A DNA stretch of 49,967 nt. It comes from Alphaproteobacteria bacterium (GTDB lineage: Bacteria; Pseudomonadota; Alphaproteobacteria; Micavibrionales; Micavibrionaceae). Under the pieces are notes generated by a model that had not been told where the DNA came from, made no database searches, and saw only the letters and a list, made by a program, of their open reading frames with translations. Positions within the stretch are counted from its first letter, which is position 1. Every line of letters starts with the position of its first letter. The position numbers were made by a program, and so were the translations under genes. Below are positions 19,329 to 27,673 of this stretch, piece after piece. The DNA is taken from the NCBI GenBank assembly GCA_020442475.1, contig JAGRKA010000010.1, forward strand, positions 1-49,967, read 5' to 3'.

Positions 19329-19748
19329 TTAATGATTCGGTGCTAAAGGCCGGACGGCGATCGTTAAAAACCGATGGCCGTCATGCGCCTCAACTTCAAG
19401 CATAACACTTTCGCCCCCCCGGACAAAGCGCTCTCCCTGTACGCCGCTATCTTTCGGCGCAGGCACCCAGCCCAGCTGCGGGAGCGTCTCCTTGTAAAAG
19501 GTGAGCACATCCGCGGGTGCCAAAGCCTCATCCTCCAAAGCCGCTGCGGCATCGATAATCCGCCCCGCCGGCTTTTCAAAGATCACAGTCTGGTCCGGCA
19601 ATTCCTCAAGCCCCTGCATCAGCGGCATATCAGGGATCGTCTGAAAAAAGACAGCAACATCGCCGCCCGATGGCCGAGCGTCCTGCGCAAAGGCGAAACC
19701 CGGTGCAAAACCGGCCATTAAGAGAAAAACCGCAAATACTCTAAGCAT
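19329..19748 (-). CDS. Small secreted protein of unknown function
   Basis: A 139-residue protein with a clear Sec signal peptide (MLRVFAVFLLMAGFAPGFAFA, cleavage probably after AFA). The mature part is acidic; its last half (TFYKETLPQLGWVPAP, then VMLEVEAHDGHRFLTIAVRP) has the look of a compact alpha/beta domain found in many alphaproteobacterial periplasmic proteins that measure a 'final step' of a polypeptide, but I do not recognise a named family. ATG 19746-19748 was chosen because the signal peptide begins there and GGCGGA lies 6 bases before it. It sits upstream of the rpsT promoter on the same strand. Confidence 0.75.
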   Translation of the reverse strand: MLRVFAVFLLMAGFAPGFAFAQDARPSGGDVAVFFQTIPDMPLMQGLEELPDQTVIFEKPAGRIIDAAAALEDEALAPADVLTFYKETLPQLGWVPAPKDSGVQGERFVRGGESVMLEVEAHDGHRFLTIAVRPLAPNH

Positions 19749-19810
19749 GAATAATCCGCCTTTCTTCACCGGGATCAGCCTTATCATACAATGAAAAAAA
19801 GTGCAGAAAA

Positions 19811-19850
19811 GAAAAAAGCCGGTTGCGAGATACTCAAAGTGCAACCGGCT
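19811..19850 (-). terminator. Strong intrinsic terminator of a minus-strand RNA
   Basis: On the minus strand AGCCGGTTGC (19841-19850) pairs perfectly over 10 bp with GCAACCGGCT (19817-19826), and six T follow. No protein-coding gene lies immediately upstream on this strand; a promoter does (19960-19988). Confidence 0.85.
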
Positions 19851-19953
19851 TGTAAGTTACGTGTGTGGGGATTCCAAAAGGCATAAATTCCGGAGAGACG
19901 CCCGGGACGCTTACGCGCCCTGCTACAAAACCTAATAATTTATGCGCTTTCGT
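19811..19953 (-). ncRNA. Candidate small RNA (about 140 nt)
   Basis: A promoter-like pair (TTGACA at 19983-19988 and TATGGA at 19960-19965, spacer 17) precedes this segment on the minus strand and a strong terminator ends it. In between the RNA can form a hairpin ATGC-AC-GAAA-GC-GCAT with a GAAA tetraloop (partly upstream of the predicted start) and GGGCGC-GTAA-GCGTCCC with a GNRA loop and one bulge. No family is recognised. A frame through it lacks a good start and runs its stop into the terminator loop, so a protein is less likely. Confidence 0.55.
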
Positions 19954-19959
19954 GCATCT

Positions 19960-19988
19960 TCCATATCTCACCCCTGAAAGACTGTCAA
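19960..19988 (-). promoter_or_regulatory. Promoter for minus-strand small RNA
   Basis: TTGACA (19983-19988) and TATGGA (19960-19965) on the minus strand, 17 bases apart. The -35 box is perfect and the -10 box is weak. Confidence 0.5.
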
Positions 19989-20108
19989 TAAAAAAGTTAT
20001 AAAAAATACATAAAAAGAAAAAAAATATGCTTTTTGCAACTTTTCCATATCCTTTTTTATATAGACAAAAGTTTGAAATAGGTTTATACGGAGGCAACCT
20101 TCAGAAAA

Positions 20109-20765
20109 ATGTGGGGTAGCAGCATGCCGACCATCGAACAAATACGCGCCGCACGGGCGCTTCTGGACTGGAGTCAGAACGACCTGGCCGAAGAAGCCGG
20201 CCTGTCGCAGACGGGAATCGCGCGCATCGAAAACGGCACGAACAAACCCAACAGCTCGACCCTCGCGAAAATTGAAGCGGCCTTCGACCGGGCGGACGTG
20301 GAGTTTATCGGGAAATCGGGGGTTAATAAACGGATAAGCGATATCTGGGTCCTTCGCGGCAAGGAGGGCTTTAAAACTTTTATCTACGATGTTTATACGA
20401 CAGCGCAGAAAAAAGAGGATGCTCAAATCTGCGTATCGAATGTGGACGAACGGAATTTTGATAAATGGCAGGGGCCCTATCGTGAAGACTATCTATCAAA
20501 AATGGAAAACCTTCACAAAGAAAAGCCGTTTACATTTAGAATCCTTGTTAAAGAAGGAGATGAACACCACGTTGCAAAATATGCGGCGTACAGATCATTA
20601 AAAGAAGAAAATTTTGGTCACGTTCCGTTTTATGTGTACGGAACCAAAACAGCGATTATCCTTTTTGAAGAGGATGACGTAGTTCTCCATATTATTGACA
20701 ATGAAAGCATTGCAGATGCTCAGCGTGCAGCCTTTAACATTGCCTGGACCTACGCAAAGCGTTAA
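20109..20765 (+). CDS. XRE-family regulator with C-terminal sensor-like domain
   Basis: A 218-residue protein. Residues 6-65 are a Cro/C1-type HTH (IRAARALLDWSQNDLAEEAGLSQTGIARIENG). Residues 85-215 form an alpha/beta domain with a pattern like the PLD/TrmB-type effector domains (ICVSNVDERNFDKW, then FRILVKEG, TKTAIILFEEDDVVLHIIDN), which bind small ligands without catalysis; this match is by eye only. A start at the second Met (MPTIEQIRAARA) is also possible. The gene overlaps the next one by tens of bases, so the regulator and the methyltransferase-like protein are cotranscribed and may share a ligand or substrate. Confidence 0.85.
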   Translation: MWGSSMPTIEQIRAARALLDWSQNDLAEEAGLSQTGIARIENGTNKPNSSTLAKIEAAFDRADVEFIGKSGVNKRISDIWVLRGKEGFKTFIYDVYTTAQKKEDAQICVSNVDERNFDKWQGPYREDYLSKMENLHKEKPFTFRILVKEGDEHHVAKYAAYRSLKEENFGHVPFYVYGTKTAIILFEEDDVVLHIIDNESIADAQRAAFNIAWTYAKR

Positions 20766-21945
20766 GTCTCAGGACGACCCTCACGGGGTTAATAAAGCTC
20801 TCTTCAAAAAGCATGTTATTGAGCTTTTTGGGGGCTTAAGGGGCGGCCATATGGAACGCTGGGTCTATATGGATTTAAAGCGCGGTGGCGAATTACATAG
20901 CGGTAGCGAACTCTGGAATGCTTTTGTAACAGCGGGGATGGAAGGTAGGAATAACTACTCTTTACCTAGGCAGGAAGCAAGCCTCATTCAAAGCGCAAAC
21001 ACTATTAAGACGTTATCAGATTTGTTTGGTAAATGCTCTGTTATCACAGATTTTGGTTCCGGTGGCGCTTTTGCCGTTAAAGAAAAGGCTATGCCCATTG
21101 TGAAAGGGCTACCTAATATCAAAATCTACTCACCATTAGATCTTTCAAAGATGATGCTTTTCGATCAAGCGGCAAAAGCTGCCAATGACGACCTTAAAGG
21201 CTTTTCCAGAGAAATATCTGTGCAACCCTATCACGCAGATTTCTCAACTATGAGAATGCAGGATAGCGGCGATCCTATAAGGTTGCCGGGTAACCAATCC
21301 TGTCGCAGGCTGGGTCTCTTCTTCGGATCAACGGTAACAAACCAGGAAATGGATATCGGAGCTGAGTTCCCGCGAGGTGAAATCGTCGCGGAAATTGCAA
21401 AGCTGGGTGATATTCTCAATAATGGAAGCAGGACAGGCCCCCTTCAAGCCCAACATGGTCTTGTCATCGGTTACGATTCCAATTTGGATCCACAGAGTGC
21501 TTCGACCATATATGATGATGTCGGGGATGTTAAAATATGGGCCCCCCTAATTACAGGCGTTATGTTTGATATTAAAAATGTACTGGACCCGCAGCCCTTT
21601 AAGAAAAATAATGGCGGTTTCGATCCCCAAGGTTGGCATCATGAAAAAGTCGTGGAACAGGGGCCGCCTCTCTATCCGGAAAAACCAGATGGGCCTCCAC
21701 AATTTATTGTTGTTCACCAATGCGTAGTCGCAGATAAAGATCAGGATTTTAAGCTGGTTAGCGAGCACGGAGAGATCCGGCGCTTTGATATCAAAGAAGG
21801 TCAAAAATTTGTTATCAAAAATAACTTTAAATTTCACCCTGATTTCTTACGGCAATTAACACGTGAGGCAAGGTTTAATCCTCTGAATCCAATTCGCCAA
21901 GAGGGCAATAGCATGATTTTGCAACCTCTGGAAGTCAGTCATTAA
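20716..21945 (+). CDS. EgtD-like SAM-dependent methyltransferase (Methyltransf_33-like, divergent)
   Basis: About 409 residues. The order of motifs follows the histidine N-alpha-methyltransferase (EgtD) family: SLPRQEA for the YYPTRTE helix, VITDFGSGGAFAVKEK for the SAM loop, SPLDLSKMML, HADFSTM, LGLFFGSTVTNQ for the FLGSSIGN strand, GLVIGYDSNLDP for the GxDxxKDP strand, and a C-terminal HQCVVADK followed by FDIKEGQKFVIKNNFKF. Individual residues differ widely, so the substrate is unlikely to be simple histidine. No ergothioneine partner (EgtB) is nearby. The start is uncertain (ATG 20695 or 20716); either overlaps the XRE gene by 50 or more bases. Confidence 0.6.
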   Translation: MLSVQPLTLPGPTQSVKSQDDPHGVNKALFKKHVIELFGGLRGGHMERWVYMDLKRGGELHSGSELWNAFVTAGMEGRNNYSLPRQEASLIQSANTIKTLSDLFGKCSVITDFGSGGAFAVKEKAMPIVKGLPNIKIYSPLDLSKMMLFDQAAKAANDDLKGFSREISVQPYHADFSTMRMQDSGDPIRLPGNQSCRRLGLFFGSTVTNQEMDIGAEFPRGEIVAEIAKLGDILNNGSRTGPLQAQHGLVIGYDSNLDPQSASTIYDDVGDVKIWAPLITGVMFDIKNVLDPQPFKKNNGGFDPQGWHHEKVVEQGPPLYPEKPDGPPQFIVVHQCVVADKDQDFKLVSEHGEIRRFDIKEGQKFVIKNNFKFHPDFLRQLTREARFNPLNPIRQEGNSMILQPLEVSH

Positions 21946-21958
21946 CCGCCAATACCCC

Positions 21959-23428
21959 TCACTCCCCTCCATGGATCTGATCCAGATCGGAGAAGCGGGT
22001 CACGTTCGGGTCGAAATGCATTCTGACTGTGCCGATAGGGCCGTGGCGCTGCTTGGCGACGATGCATTCCCCGACATTATGGGCGCGTTCCATACTTTCC
22101 TGCCATTTCAGATGCTTGTCGGTGCCCGGCTCCGGCTCGGTGCGGGAGAGGTAATATTCCTCCCGGTAGACGAACATCACCACGTCCGCATCCTGCTCGA
22201 TCGAGCCTGATTCGCGCAAATCGGAGAGGAGCGGGCGCTTATCTTCGCGTTGCTCCACCGCGCGGGAAAGCTGTGAGAGCGCGATCACCGGGATTTCCAG
22301 CTCTTTCGCAATGGCCTTGAGCCCGCGCGTAATTTCCGAGATTTCCAGCACGCGGTTTTCGCTGGATTGGCGTGAGCCGCTCCCCCGCAAAAGCTGGAGA
22401 TAATCCACCACCAGCATATCCAGCCCGTGCTGGCGCTTGAGCCGCCGCGCCCGTGTGCGCACCGCGCCGATTGTCAAAGACGGCGTATCGTCAATATAAA
22501 GCGGCACCTGACTCATGCGCTGGGAGGCCTCCACAAAGGCGCGGAAATCATCCTGCCGGATATTTCCCTTACGGATGGCATCGCCTGAAATCCCCGACTG
22601 GTCGGAGAGAATCCGCGTCGCAAGCTGGTCGGATGACATCTCCAGCGAGAAGAACGCCACGCGCCCGCCTTCCTCACCGCCAGTTTCTGCGAATCGTTTG
22701 GCTGCGTTAAAGGCCCAGTTCACCGCCAGCGCGGTTTTCCCCATGGAAGGCCGTCCCGCAAGAATGAGGAGGTCTGATTTCTGGAAACCGCCCAGCTTTG
22801 TATCCACGTCACGCAGACCCGACGTTACGCCGGTTACGTTCCCATCCGTCTTATAGGCCTTTTCCGCCAGTTCGATGGCCGTCAGGACCGAATCGCGCAG
22901 CGTCACAAACCCGCCCTTGATCTCCCCGCTTTCGGCCAGATCGAAGAGCTTCCCTTCCGCGCGCTCAATCGTCTCGTTCGCGCCCGAATCGAGCCTGTGT
23001 TCGAACGATTCGTTGACGATATCCTCGCCCAGCGTAATCAGCTCCCGCCGCAGATGCAGCTCATAGATCGTACGGGCGTAATCGGCAACGTTAATGACAC
23101 TCACGACATTCGCCGCCAAATCGGCGAGATAGGCCGCGCCACCCACCTCCGTCAGATCCTCGTCCTTTTCGAAATAGTTTTTCAACGTCACCGGGGAGGC
23201 TGTTTGGCCGCGCTCGATCAGGATCTGGATCGAGTCGTAAATCCGCTGATGCGCAGGCATGAAAAAATGATGCGCACGCAGGAAATCGCCCGCTTTCTCG
23301 ACGGAGCGGTTATCCACGAGGAGCGCACCGAGCAAGCCTTGCTCGGCATCCAGATTATGCGGAAGAATTCGGTATGCGGGCGCTCTATCGTCGTCGAGAG
23401 GCCCTGCGAAGGCTATCGTCTGTGTCAT
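21959..23428 (-). CDS. dnaB: Replicative DNA helicase
   Basis: A 489-residue hexameric helicase. The N-terminal DnaB domain starts LPHNLDAEQGLLGALLVDN; the RecA-like C-terminal domain carries Walker A (AGRPSMGKTALA), Walker B (MLVVDYLQLL), and the SQLSRAVEQR and LSDLRESGSIEQDADVV motifs. It loads at oriC with DnaA and unwinds at the fork. It is convergent with the EgtD-like gene (13 bases between stops). No intein is present. Confidence 0.97.
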   Translation of the reverse strand: MTQTIAFAGPLDDDRAPAYRILPHNLDAEQGLLGALLVDNRSVEKAGDFLRAHHFFMPAHQRIYDSIQILIERGQTASPVTLKNYFEKDEDLTEVGGAAYLADLAANVVSVINVADYARTIYELHLRRELITLGEDIVNESFEHRLDSGANETIERAEGKLFDLAESGEIKGGFVTLRDSVLTAIELAEKAYKTDGNVTGVTSGLRDVDTKLGGFQKSDLLILAGRPSMGKTALAVNWAFNAAKRFAETGGEEGGRVAFFSLEMSSDQLATRILSDQSGISGDAIRKGNIRQDDFRAFVEASQRMSQVPLYIDDTPSLTIGAVRTRARRLKRQHGLDMLVVDYLQLLRGSGSRQSSENRVLEISEITRGLKAIAKELEIPVIALSQLSRAVEQREDKRPLLSDLRESGSIEQDADVVMFVYREEYYLSRTEPEPGTDKHLKWQESMERAHNVGECIVAKQRHGPIGTVRMHFDPNVTRFSDLDQIHGGE

Positions 23429-23521
23429 TTTAGGAACCTAGCAGGCCGGGTACTGGCCCGCTAGTCCCTTTCGTCTTTTAACGCTGTGAATTGCGGGGAT
23501 AGAGGTTTTTCACGCCTGAAA

Positions 23522-24142
23522 TCAGGACTCGTTTTCGCCGGTCGAGCCGCTATTACCACCCTGATAACCACGGCGTCCCTGTTGTTGCGTCCGGATTACG
23601 CCACCGCCGCCTGAGCCACCAAGCCCCAAACCGGGGACGTTCCCCGGCGTCATGCGCGGCGCGACCTCCATAGCGTGGCGGCGGGCCAGATGCGGCGCAA
23701 ATTGGAGCTGCGAGGGTACCGCATCACCCAGAACGCAGCCCATTGCGTCCTCATCACCAAGATCCTCCCGGTGAACGGGCTGCCCGGCGACGCAGGCCTT
23801 AACGAAATAACCAAACGCCTGAAGCGGATTCTTGGGCTGAGGGATCGTTCCAAACACTTCCAGCCGGTACGGATCATCCAGAAACATAAAGGGAATCTGA
23901 TAGGCCTGTGCGATTTGGCCGTCTTTGACAGCGCCGATATGAATTTGCGGGCACATATCAAAAACCGCATGAAATTCGCTTTCAATCGGGATATTCAGCT
24001 CCATATAGTCCATATCGCTAAATTCCAGCGTCAAAGCCCCGCTGACCGAGTCGAAAACGACCCCTGAGGCCTTTTTAACCAGATTGTCGCTGCAAATCAG
24101 GCCGGTTTCACCCGAAGCGGTCAGAAGCAAATCAATATTCAT
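23522..24142 (-). CDS. Unknown protein with Gly/Gln-rich tail
   Basis: A 206-residue protein that I do not recognise. Residues 1-165 look globular: an opening beta-rich part (MNIDLLLTASGETGLI, LTLEFSDMDYMELNIPI) and a helical part with many Ala, His and Arg residues (LQFAPHLARRHAMEV). Residues 170-206 are Gly-, Arg- and Gln-rich and probably disordered. AAAGGTG lies 9 bases before the ATG. It is on the same strand as dnaB, 93 bases upstream, and may share its transcript. No signal peptide or membrane segment is seen. Confidence 0.75.
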   Translation of the reverse strand: MNIDLLLTASGETGLICSDNLVKKASGVVFDSVSGALTLEFSDMDYMELNIPIESEFHAVFDMCPQIHIGAVKDGQIAQAYQIPFMFLDDPYRLEVFGTIPQPKNPLQAFGYFVKACVAGQPVHREDLGDEDAMGCVLGDAVPSQLQFAPHLARRHAMEVAPRMTPGNVPGLGLGGSGGGGVIRTQQQGRRGYQGGNSGSTGENES

Positions 24143-24211
24143 GGCGTATACACCTTTTACTCTTGTGTATATATATTCTACCAGATGAGTCCTTATTAAA
24201 GAAACTTCGTT

Positions 24212-26173
24212 ATGTGCGGTCTTGCAGGATTTTACAGTTTTACCCCTTCGCGTAGCCGTGCCGCGCTACATCTGCTTGGCCGGAATATGGCGGAAACACT
24301 TATGCACCGGGGGCCGGACAGCGGCGATGTCTGGCAGGACCCGGACGCGCCCCTTGTGCTTGCACACCGGCGGCTGGCCATTTTGGACCTCTCGCCCGAA
24401 GGCGCGCAGCCCATGCTTTCCCCTTCCGGGCGCTATGTGATCGTCTATAACGGCGAAATTTACAACACACCGGCGCTGCAAAAAGAGCTGCGAGAAGAGG
24501 GATACGTCTTTCGGGGGCGCAGTGATACGGAAGTGTTGCTAGCTCTGATCGAGCGCCGTGGCCTGAACCGCGCCTTACAGTCTATAAACGGCCAGTTTGC
24601 TTTCGCCCTGTGGGACCGGCAAGAGCGCAAGCTGCACCTGGTCCGCGACCGGCTGGGCAAAAAGCCGCTTTATGCCGGATGGGCGGGCAGCAGCCTCGTT
24701 TTTGCCTCCGAGCTTAAAGCCCTGCGCGCCCACCCGGATTTCAAGCCCCGCCTTAACAAGGCCGCACTGGCCGCTTTTCTCCGCTCGGCCTGCGTGCCTG
24801 CGCCTTATTGTATCTATGGGGGCGTGCTCAGCCTGCCCGCCGGGCATAGGCTGAGCCTCGATTTTTCTTCCGGCTCCAGTTCCGGCGCACTTGAACCAAA
24901 TGCCGATTTGAATGCACTTGCCGTACCTTACTGGAATCACCTAAGCGTGCTGGACGATGCGCGTGCGCATATGGACGGGCGCAGCGAAATGGAAATCATG
25001 GAAGATTTCGGAGCGCTCCTGCAACGCTGTACGGCGGAGCGGCTGATGTCCGACGTGCCTGTGGGCGCGTTTCTCTCCGGCGGGATCGACAGCTCTCTTG
25101 TCGTCGCGCTCATGCAGGAAGCGTCAAACCGCCCGGTAAAAACCTACACGATCGGGTTCCAAGAGGACGATTTCAACGAAGCCGCCCACGCCGCAAAAAT
25201 CGCGGCACATCTGGGAACTGATCATCATGAGATGATGGTGGAGGGCCGTGATGCACTCGCACTGATCCCGCGCCTGCCGGAGATTTACGACGAGCCATTT
25301 GCCGATATATCAGCCATTCCGACCTGTATCGTTTCAAAATTCGCGCGGGAAAGCGTGACCGTTGCCCTCTCCGGTGATGGGGGCGACGAGATGCTGGGCG
25401 GCTATACGCGCTATTTGGCCGGTCCGCGCCTGTGGCGAAATATGAAACACCTCCCCCGTCCGGCGCGCAAAGCACTCTCCCATATACTTGCAGCCATACC
25501 GTCCGAACGCTGGGATAAAATCGGCAAGGGCAGACTGCAATTCGGCACGGCGATGCATAAGGCGGCCTCCATCCTGCCTTGTACCTCAGAGGAAGAAATT
25601 TACCGCCGCCTGACAAGCCAATGGGATACACCGCCGGTTCTCTATGGTGAGGACGCACTGCCTCTGACCGCCCTGCCGGAATGGAAGGCACCGCAAGGGC
25701 TAAGTTTTGCAGAAAAGATGATGTATTGGGACACGCTATCCTATTTGCCGAATGATATTCTGGCCAAAACGGACAGGGCCAGCATGGCTTTTTCGCTCGA
25801 AGTGCGCTCCCCCTTGCTCGACAGACGTATTTATGATTTTGCATGGTCCTTGCCGCTTTCCTATAAAATCCGGGGCGGGCAAGGCAAATATCTTTTACGT
25901 CAATCATTAAAACGATACGTTCCGGATCATTTATTTGAGCGCCCGAAACAAGGTTTTTCAATCCCGATCAGCGACTGGCTACGCGGCCCCTTGAGGGACT
26001 GGGCCGAAACGCTTTTGGACGCACGCTGCCTTGAAAAGCAAGGGTTTTTGGATGCGCCGCTTATCCGCAGGACATGGGAAGCGCATTTATCCGGACAGGG
26101 CAACCATGCAGCCGGACTGTGGAATGTTCTGATGTTTCAAGCCTGGTACGAACACTGGATGACAAAGGGATAG
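24212..26173 (+). CDS. asnB: Asparagine synthase (glutamine-hydrolysing)
   Basis: A 653-residue two-domain enzyme. The N-terminal class II glutaminase begins with the nucleophile Cys2 (MCGLAGFYSF) and carries NGEIYN and GRSDTEVLL; the synthetase domain has the PP-loop SGGIDSSLV near residue 288, TYTIGFQEDDFNEA and LSGDGGDEMLGGY, and ends with RPKQGFSIPISDWLRGPL. Long AsnB proteins of this type often act in surface-polysaccharide or peptidoglycan amidation rather than in asparagine supply, so either role is possible. The gene is alone and convergent with pdxT across a dispersed palindromic repeat. Confidence 0.93.
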   Translation: MCGLAGFYSFTPSRSRAALHLLGRNMAETLMHRGPDSGDVWQDPDAPLVLAHRRLAILDLSPEGAQPMLSPSGRYVIVYNGEIYNTPALQKELREEGYVFRGRSDTEVLLALIERRGLNRALQSINGQFAFALWDRQERKLHLVRDRLGKKPLYAGWAGSSLVFASELKALRAHPDFKPRLNKAALAAFLRSACVPAPYCIYGGVLSLPAGHRLSLDFSSGSSSGALEPNADLNALAVPYWNHLSVLDDARAHMDGRSEMEIMEDFGALLQRCTAERLMSDVPVGAFLSGGIDSSLVVALMQEASNRPVKTYTIGFQEDDFNEAAHAAKIAAHLGTDHHEMMVEGRDALALIPRLPEIYDEPFADISAIPTCIVSKFARESVTVALSGDGGDEMLGGYTRYLAGPRLWRNMKHLPRPARKALSHILAAIPSERWDKIGKGRLQFGTAMHKAASILPCTSEEEIYRRLTSQWDTPPVLYGEDALPLTALPEWKAPQGLSFAEKMMYWDTLSYLPNDILAKTDRASMAFSLEVRSPLLDRRIYDFAWSLPLSYKIRGGQGKYLLRQSLKRYVPDHLFERPKQGFSIPISDWLRGPLRDWAETLLDARCLEKQGFLDAPLIRRTWEAHLSGQGNHAAGLWNVLMFQAWYEHWMTKG

Positions 26174-26201
26174 AACCTGCCTGATTTTGATTCAAAAAAT
26201 C

Positions 26202-26280
26202 GTCATTGCGAGCGACCAACGGGAGCGCGGCAATCCAGTGGTTGCTGGATTGCTTCGTCGCATTTGCTCCTCGCAATGAC
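26202..26280. repeat. Dispersed palindromic repeat (REP-like), full copy
   Basis: A 79-base element with outer arms GTCATTGCGAG and CTCGCAATGAC and inner arms GGCAATCCAG/CTGGATTGC, folding into one long hairpin. It sits between the convergent asnB and pdxT genes, where it may act as a bidirectional terminator. Sequences of this type occur in many bacterial genomes. A partial copy is at 16746-16776. Confidence 0.85.
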
Positions 26281-26331
26281 GGTATTTGTACTTATCTGAT
26301 GTCAGCTTGCGGCTCTCGCTGCTCTTTGTTC

Positions 26332-26898
26332 CTATGCGCGCAGCGATTCGATAAAGAGCCTGTGCATCGGAGAGGGTGTATCAAAGCTCAGTTCCGGGTG
26401 GAAGGCGCTGGCCATGTTCCGCCCGTGCCGGATCCAGACGGGGCCGGTTTCATTTTTAGCCAGCACCTCGACATTTGCCGCTATGTCCGTAAAGACCGGG
26501 GCGCGGATGAAGGAGACTTCGCAGCCCTCTATCTCCGTTTTATAACTGTCAAGCTGGCGGCCATAGCCGTTACGCTGCACGGTTATCGGCAAAATACCGA
26601 ATGATTTCTGGGCCGGGTTTTCGACCTTTTCCGCCAGCAGGATCGAGCCTGCACAAATACCCCAGACGGGTTTAGCCCTGAAATTGCGCTCCAGAGATTT
26701 CCACAGACCGAAATTATCAATCAGTTTGAGCATGGTCGTGCTCTCCCCGCCGGGAAGAATAAAAGCGTCCACTTCATCAAACTGCGCCGCGGTTTTAACG
26801 GTTTTGAACACGCCGCCTGCCGCCTCGATATGCGGCCCGTGCCGGTCAACGCAGCCCTGAAGCGCCAAGACGCCGATAACGGGTTTGGATAAGCTCAT
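26332..26898 (-). CDS. pdxT: Pyridoxal 5'-phosphate synthase glutaminase subunit
   Basis: A 188-residue class I glutaminase that gives ammonia to PdxS. The catalytic triad is visible: Cys82 in VWGICAGS, and His166 and Glu168 in AFHPELSFD; GGEST at 50-54 is the oxyanion strand. It acts in the deoxyxylulose-independent route to vitamin B6. The pdxS gene is on the same strand but separated from it by one unrelated gene. No ribosome-binding site is obvious before the ATG. Confidence 0.95.
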   Translation of the reverse strand: MSLSKPVIGVLALQGCVDRHGPHIEAAGGVFKTVKTAAQFDEVDAFILPGGESTTMLKLIDNFGLWKSLERNFRAKPVWGICAGSILLAEKVENPAQKSFGILPITVQRNGYGRQLDSYKTEIEGCEVSFIRAPVFTDIAANVEVLAKNETGPVWIRHGRNMASAFHPELSFDTPSPMHRLFIESLRA

Positions 26899-26949
26899 AA
26901 TGATATAAAACCGGCCCTATGAATAAACGCAGAAAGAATCGTCTGTCTC

Positions 26950-27594
26950 CTACGGCTCCAATATGACGGTATAGAACACGTCATAATTCGCGCCGTCCAT
27001 TTGCGCCGGGAAATACTGGCCGAACGCGCCGTACTGGCCCGGCCAGCCCGCGGGCATATTGGGTTGGGGTGGAATAAGATTGGCCGTATAATGCGGGTCT
27101 GTAAAGCCCAGCAAATCATCCGAATCCAGCATCATCAGCTTGCCGATAAAGCCGATCAGCACACTGGCAATCCCGCCAGCTGCGGCTGAGGCCCCGTTTG
27201 TCGTGGGTGCCAGCGCCAGACCGGCGGCGGAAACGGCATCCTGCATGCGTTTGATGTCGTCTTCTTCAATATCTTCGGACGCATCCTGATCCATGAGCCA
27301 GACACCCACGGCCAGCGGCCCGTACCCGATCTGAACGTTGATAATTTCCTTATTGGGCTCCCACTTGTCCCCGTTATTCATTTCCTTGGTCGGGGCCTTC
27401 AGGGTCGGCTGACCGCCGGAGGGGTTTGGGATGCTGGTCAACGCGGGCAAGCGTACAATTGTCGCCTTTTTGGGATTGGACAAATCATTAATGTCCTGTG
27501 CCGAGGCCGCAATGAGATAAATCTCATCCGCCCCCAGATTGTCTTCTGTGGTGTGACAAACAACTTTATTGATGACAACTCTTAATCGGGGCAT
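26950..27594 (-). CDS. Unknown protein encoded between pdxS and pdxT
   Basis: A 214-residue protein that I do not recognise. The start (LRVVINKVVCHTTEDNLGADEIYLIAAS) reads like the first strands of a beta-sandwich of the kind that occurs in stand-alone 'G-[AN]-DE-Y' domains of many bacterial proteins; the middle is helical (DIEEDDIKRMQDAVSAAGLA) and contains a short hydrophobic Ala/Gly stretch (near 135-155); the end has PNMPAGWPGQYGAFGQY, rich in aromatic residues. No signal peptide. GGGAGG lies 6 bases upstream of the ATG, so it should be well translated. Its place inside the pdxST operon suggests cotranscription, not necessarily a B6 function. Confidence 0.8.
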   Translation of the reverse strand: MPRLRVVINKVVCHTTEDNLGADEIYLIAASAQDINDLSNPKKATIVRLPALTSIPNPSGGQPTLKAPTKEMNNGDKWEPNKEIINVQIGYGPLAVGVWLMDQDASEDIEEDDIKRMQDAVSAAGLALAPTTNGASAAAGGIASVLIGFIGKLMMLDSDDLLGFTDPHYTANLIPPQPNMPAGWPGQYGAFGQYFPAQMDGANYDVFYTVILEP

Positions 27595-27673
27595 GACAAC
27601 CTCCCTTTTCGGCTGGACAACGAAATCACTTTATACGTTTTTACCAGCCGTATCCGGGAAAGGCAATGTCTGC

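Noticed and set aside
19834..20097. Minus-strand 87-codon frame
   Set aside because: It starts in an AT-rich low-complexity stretch and stops in the loop of a terminator; a small RNA explains the locus better.
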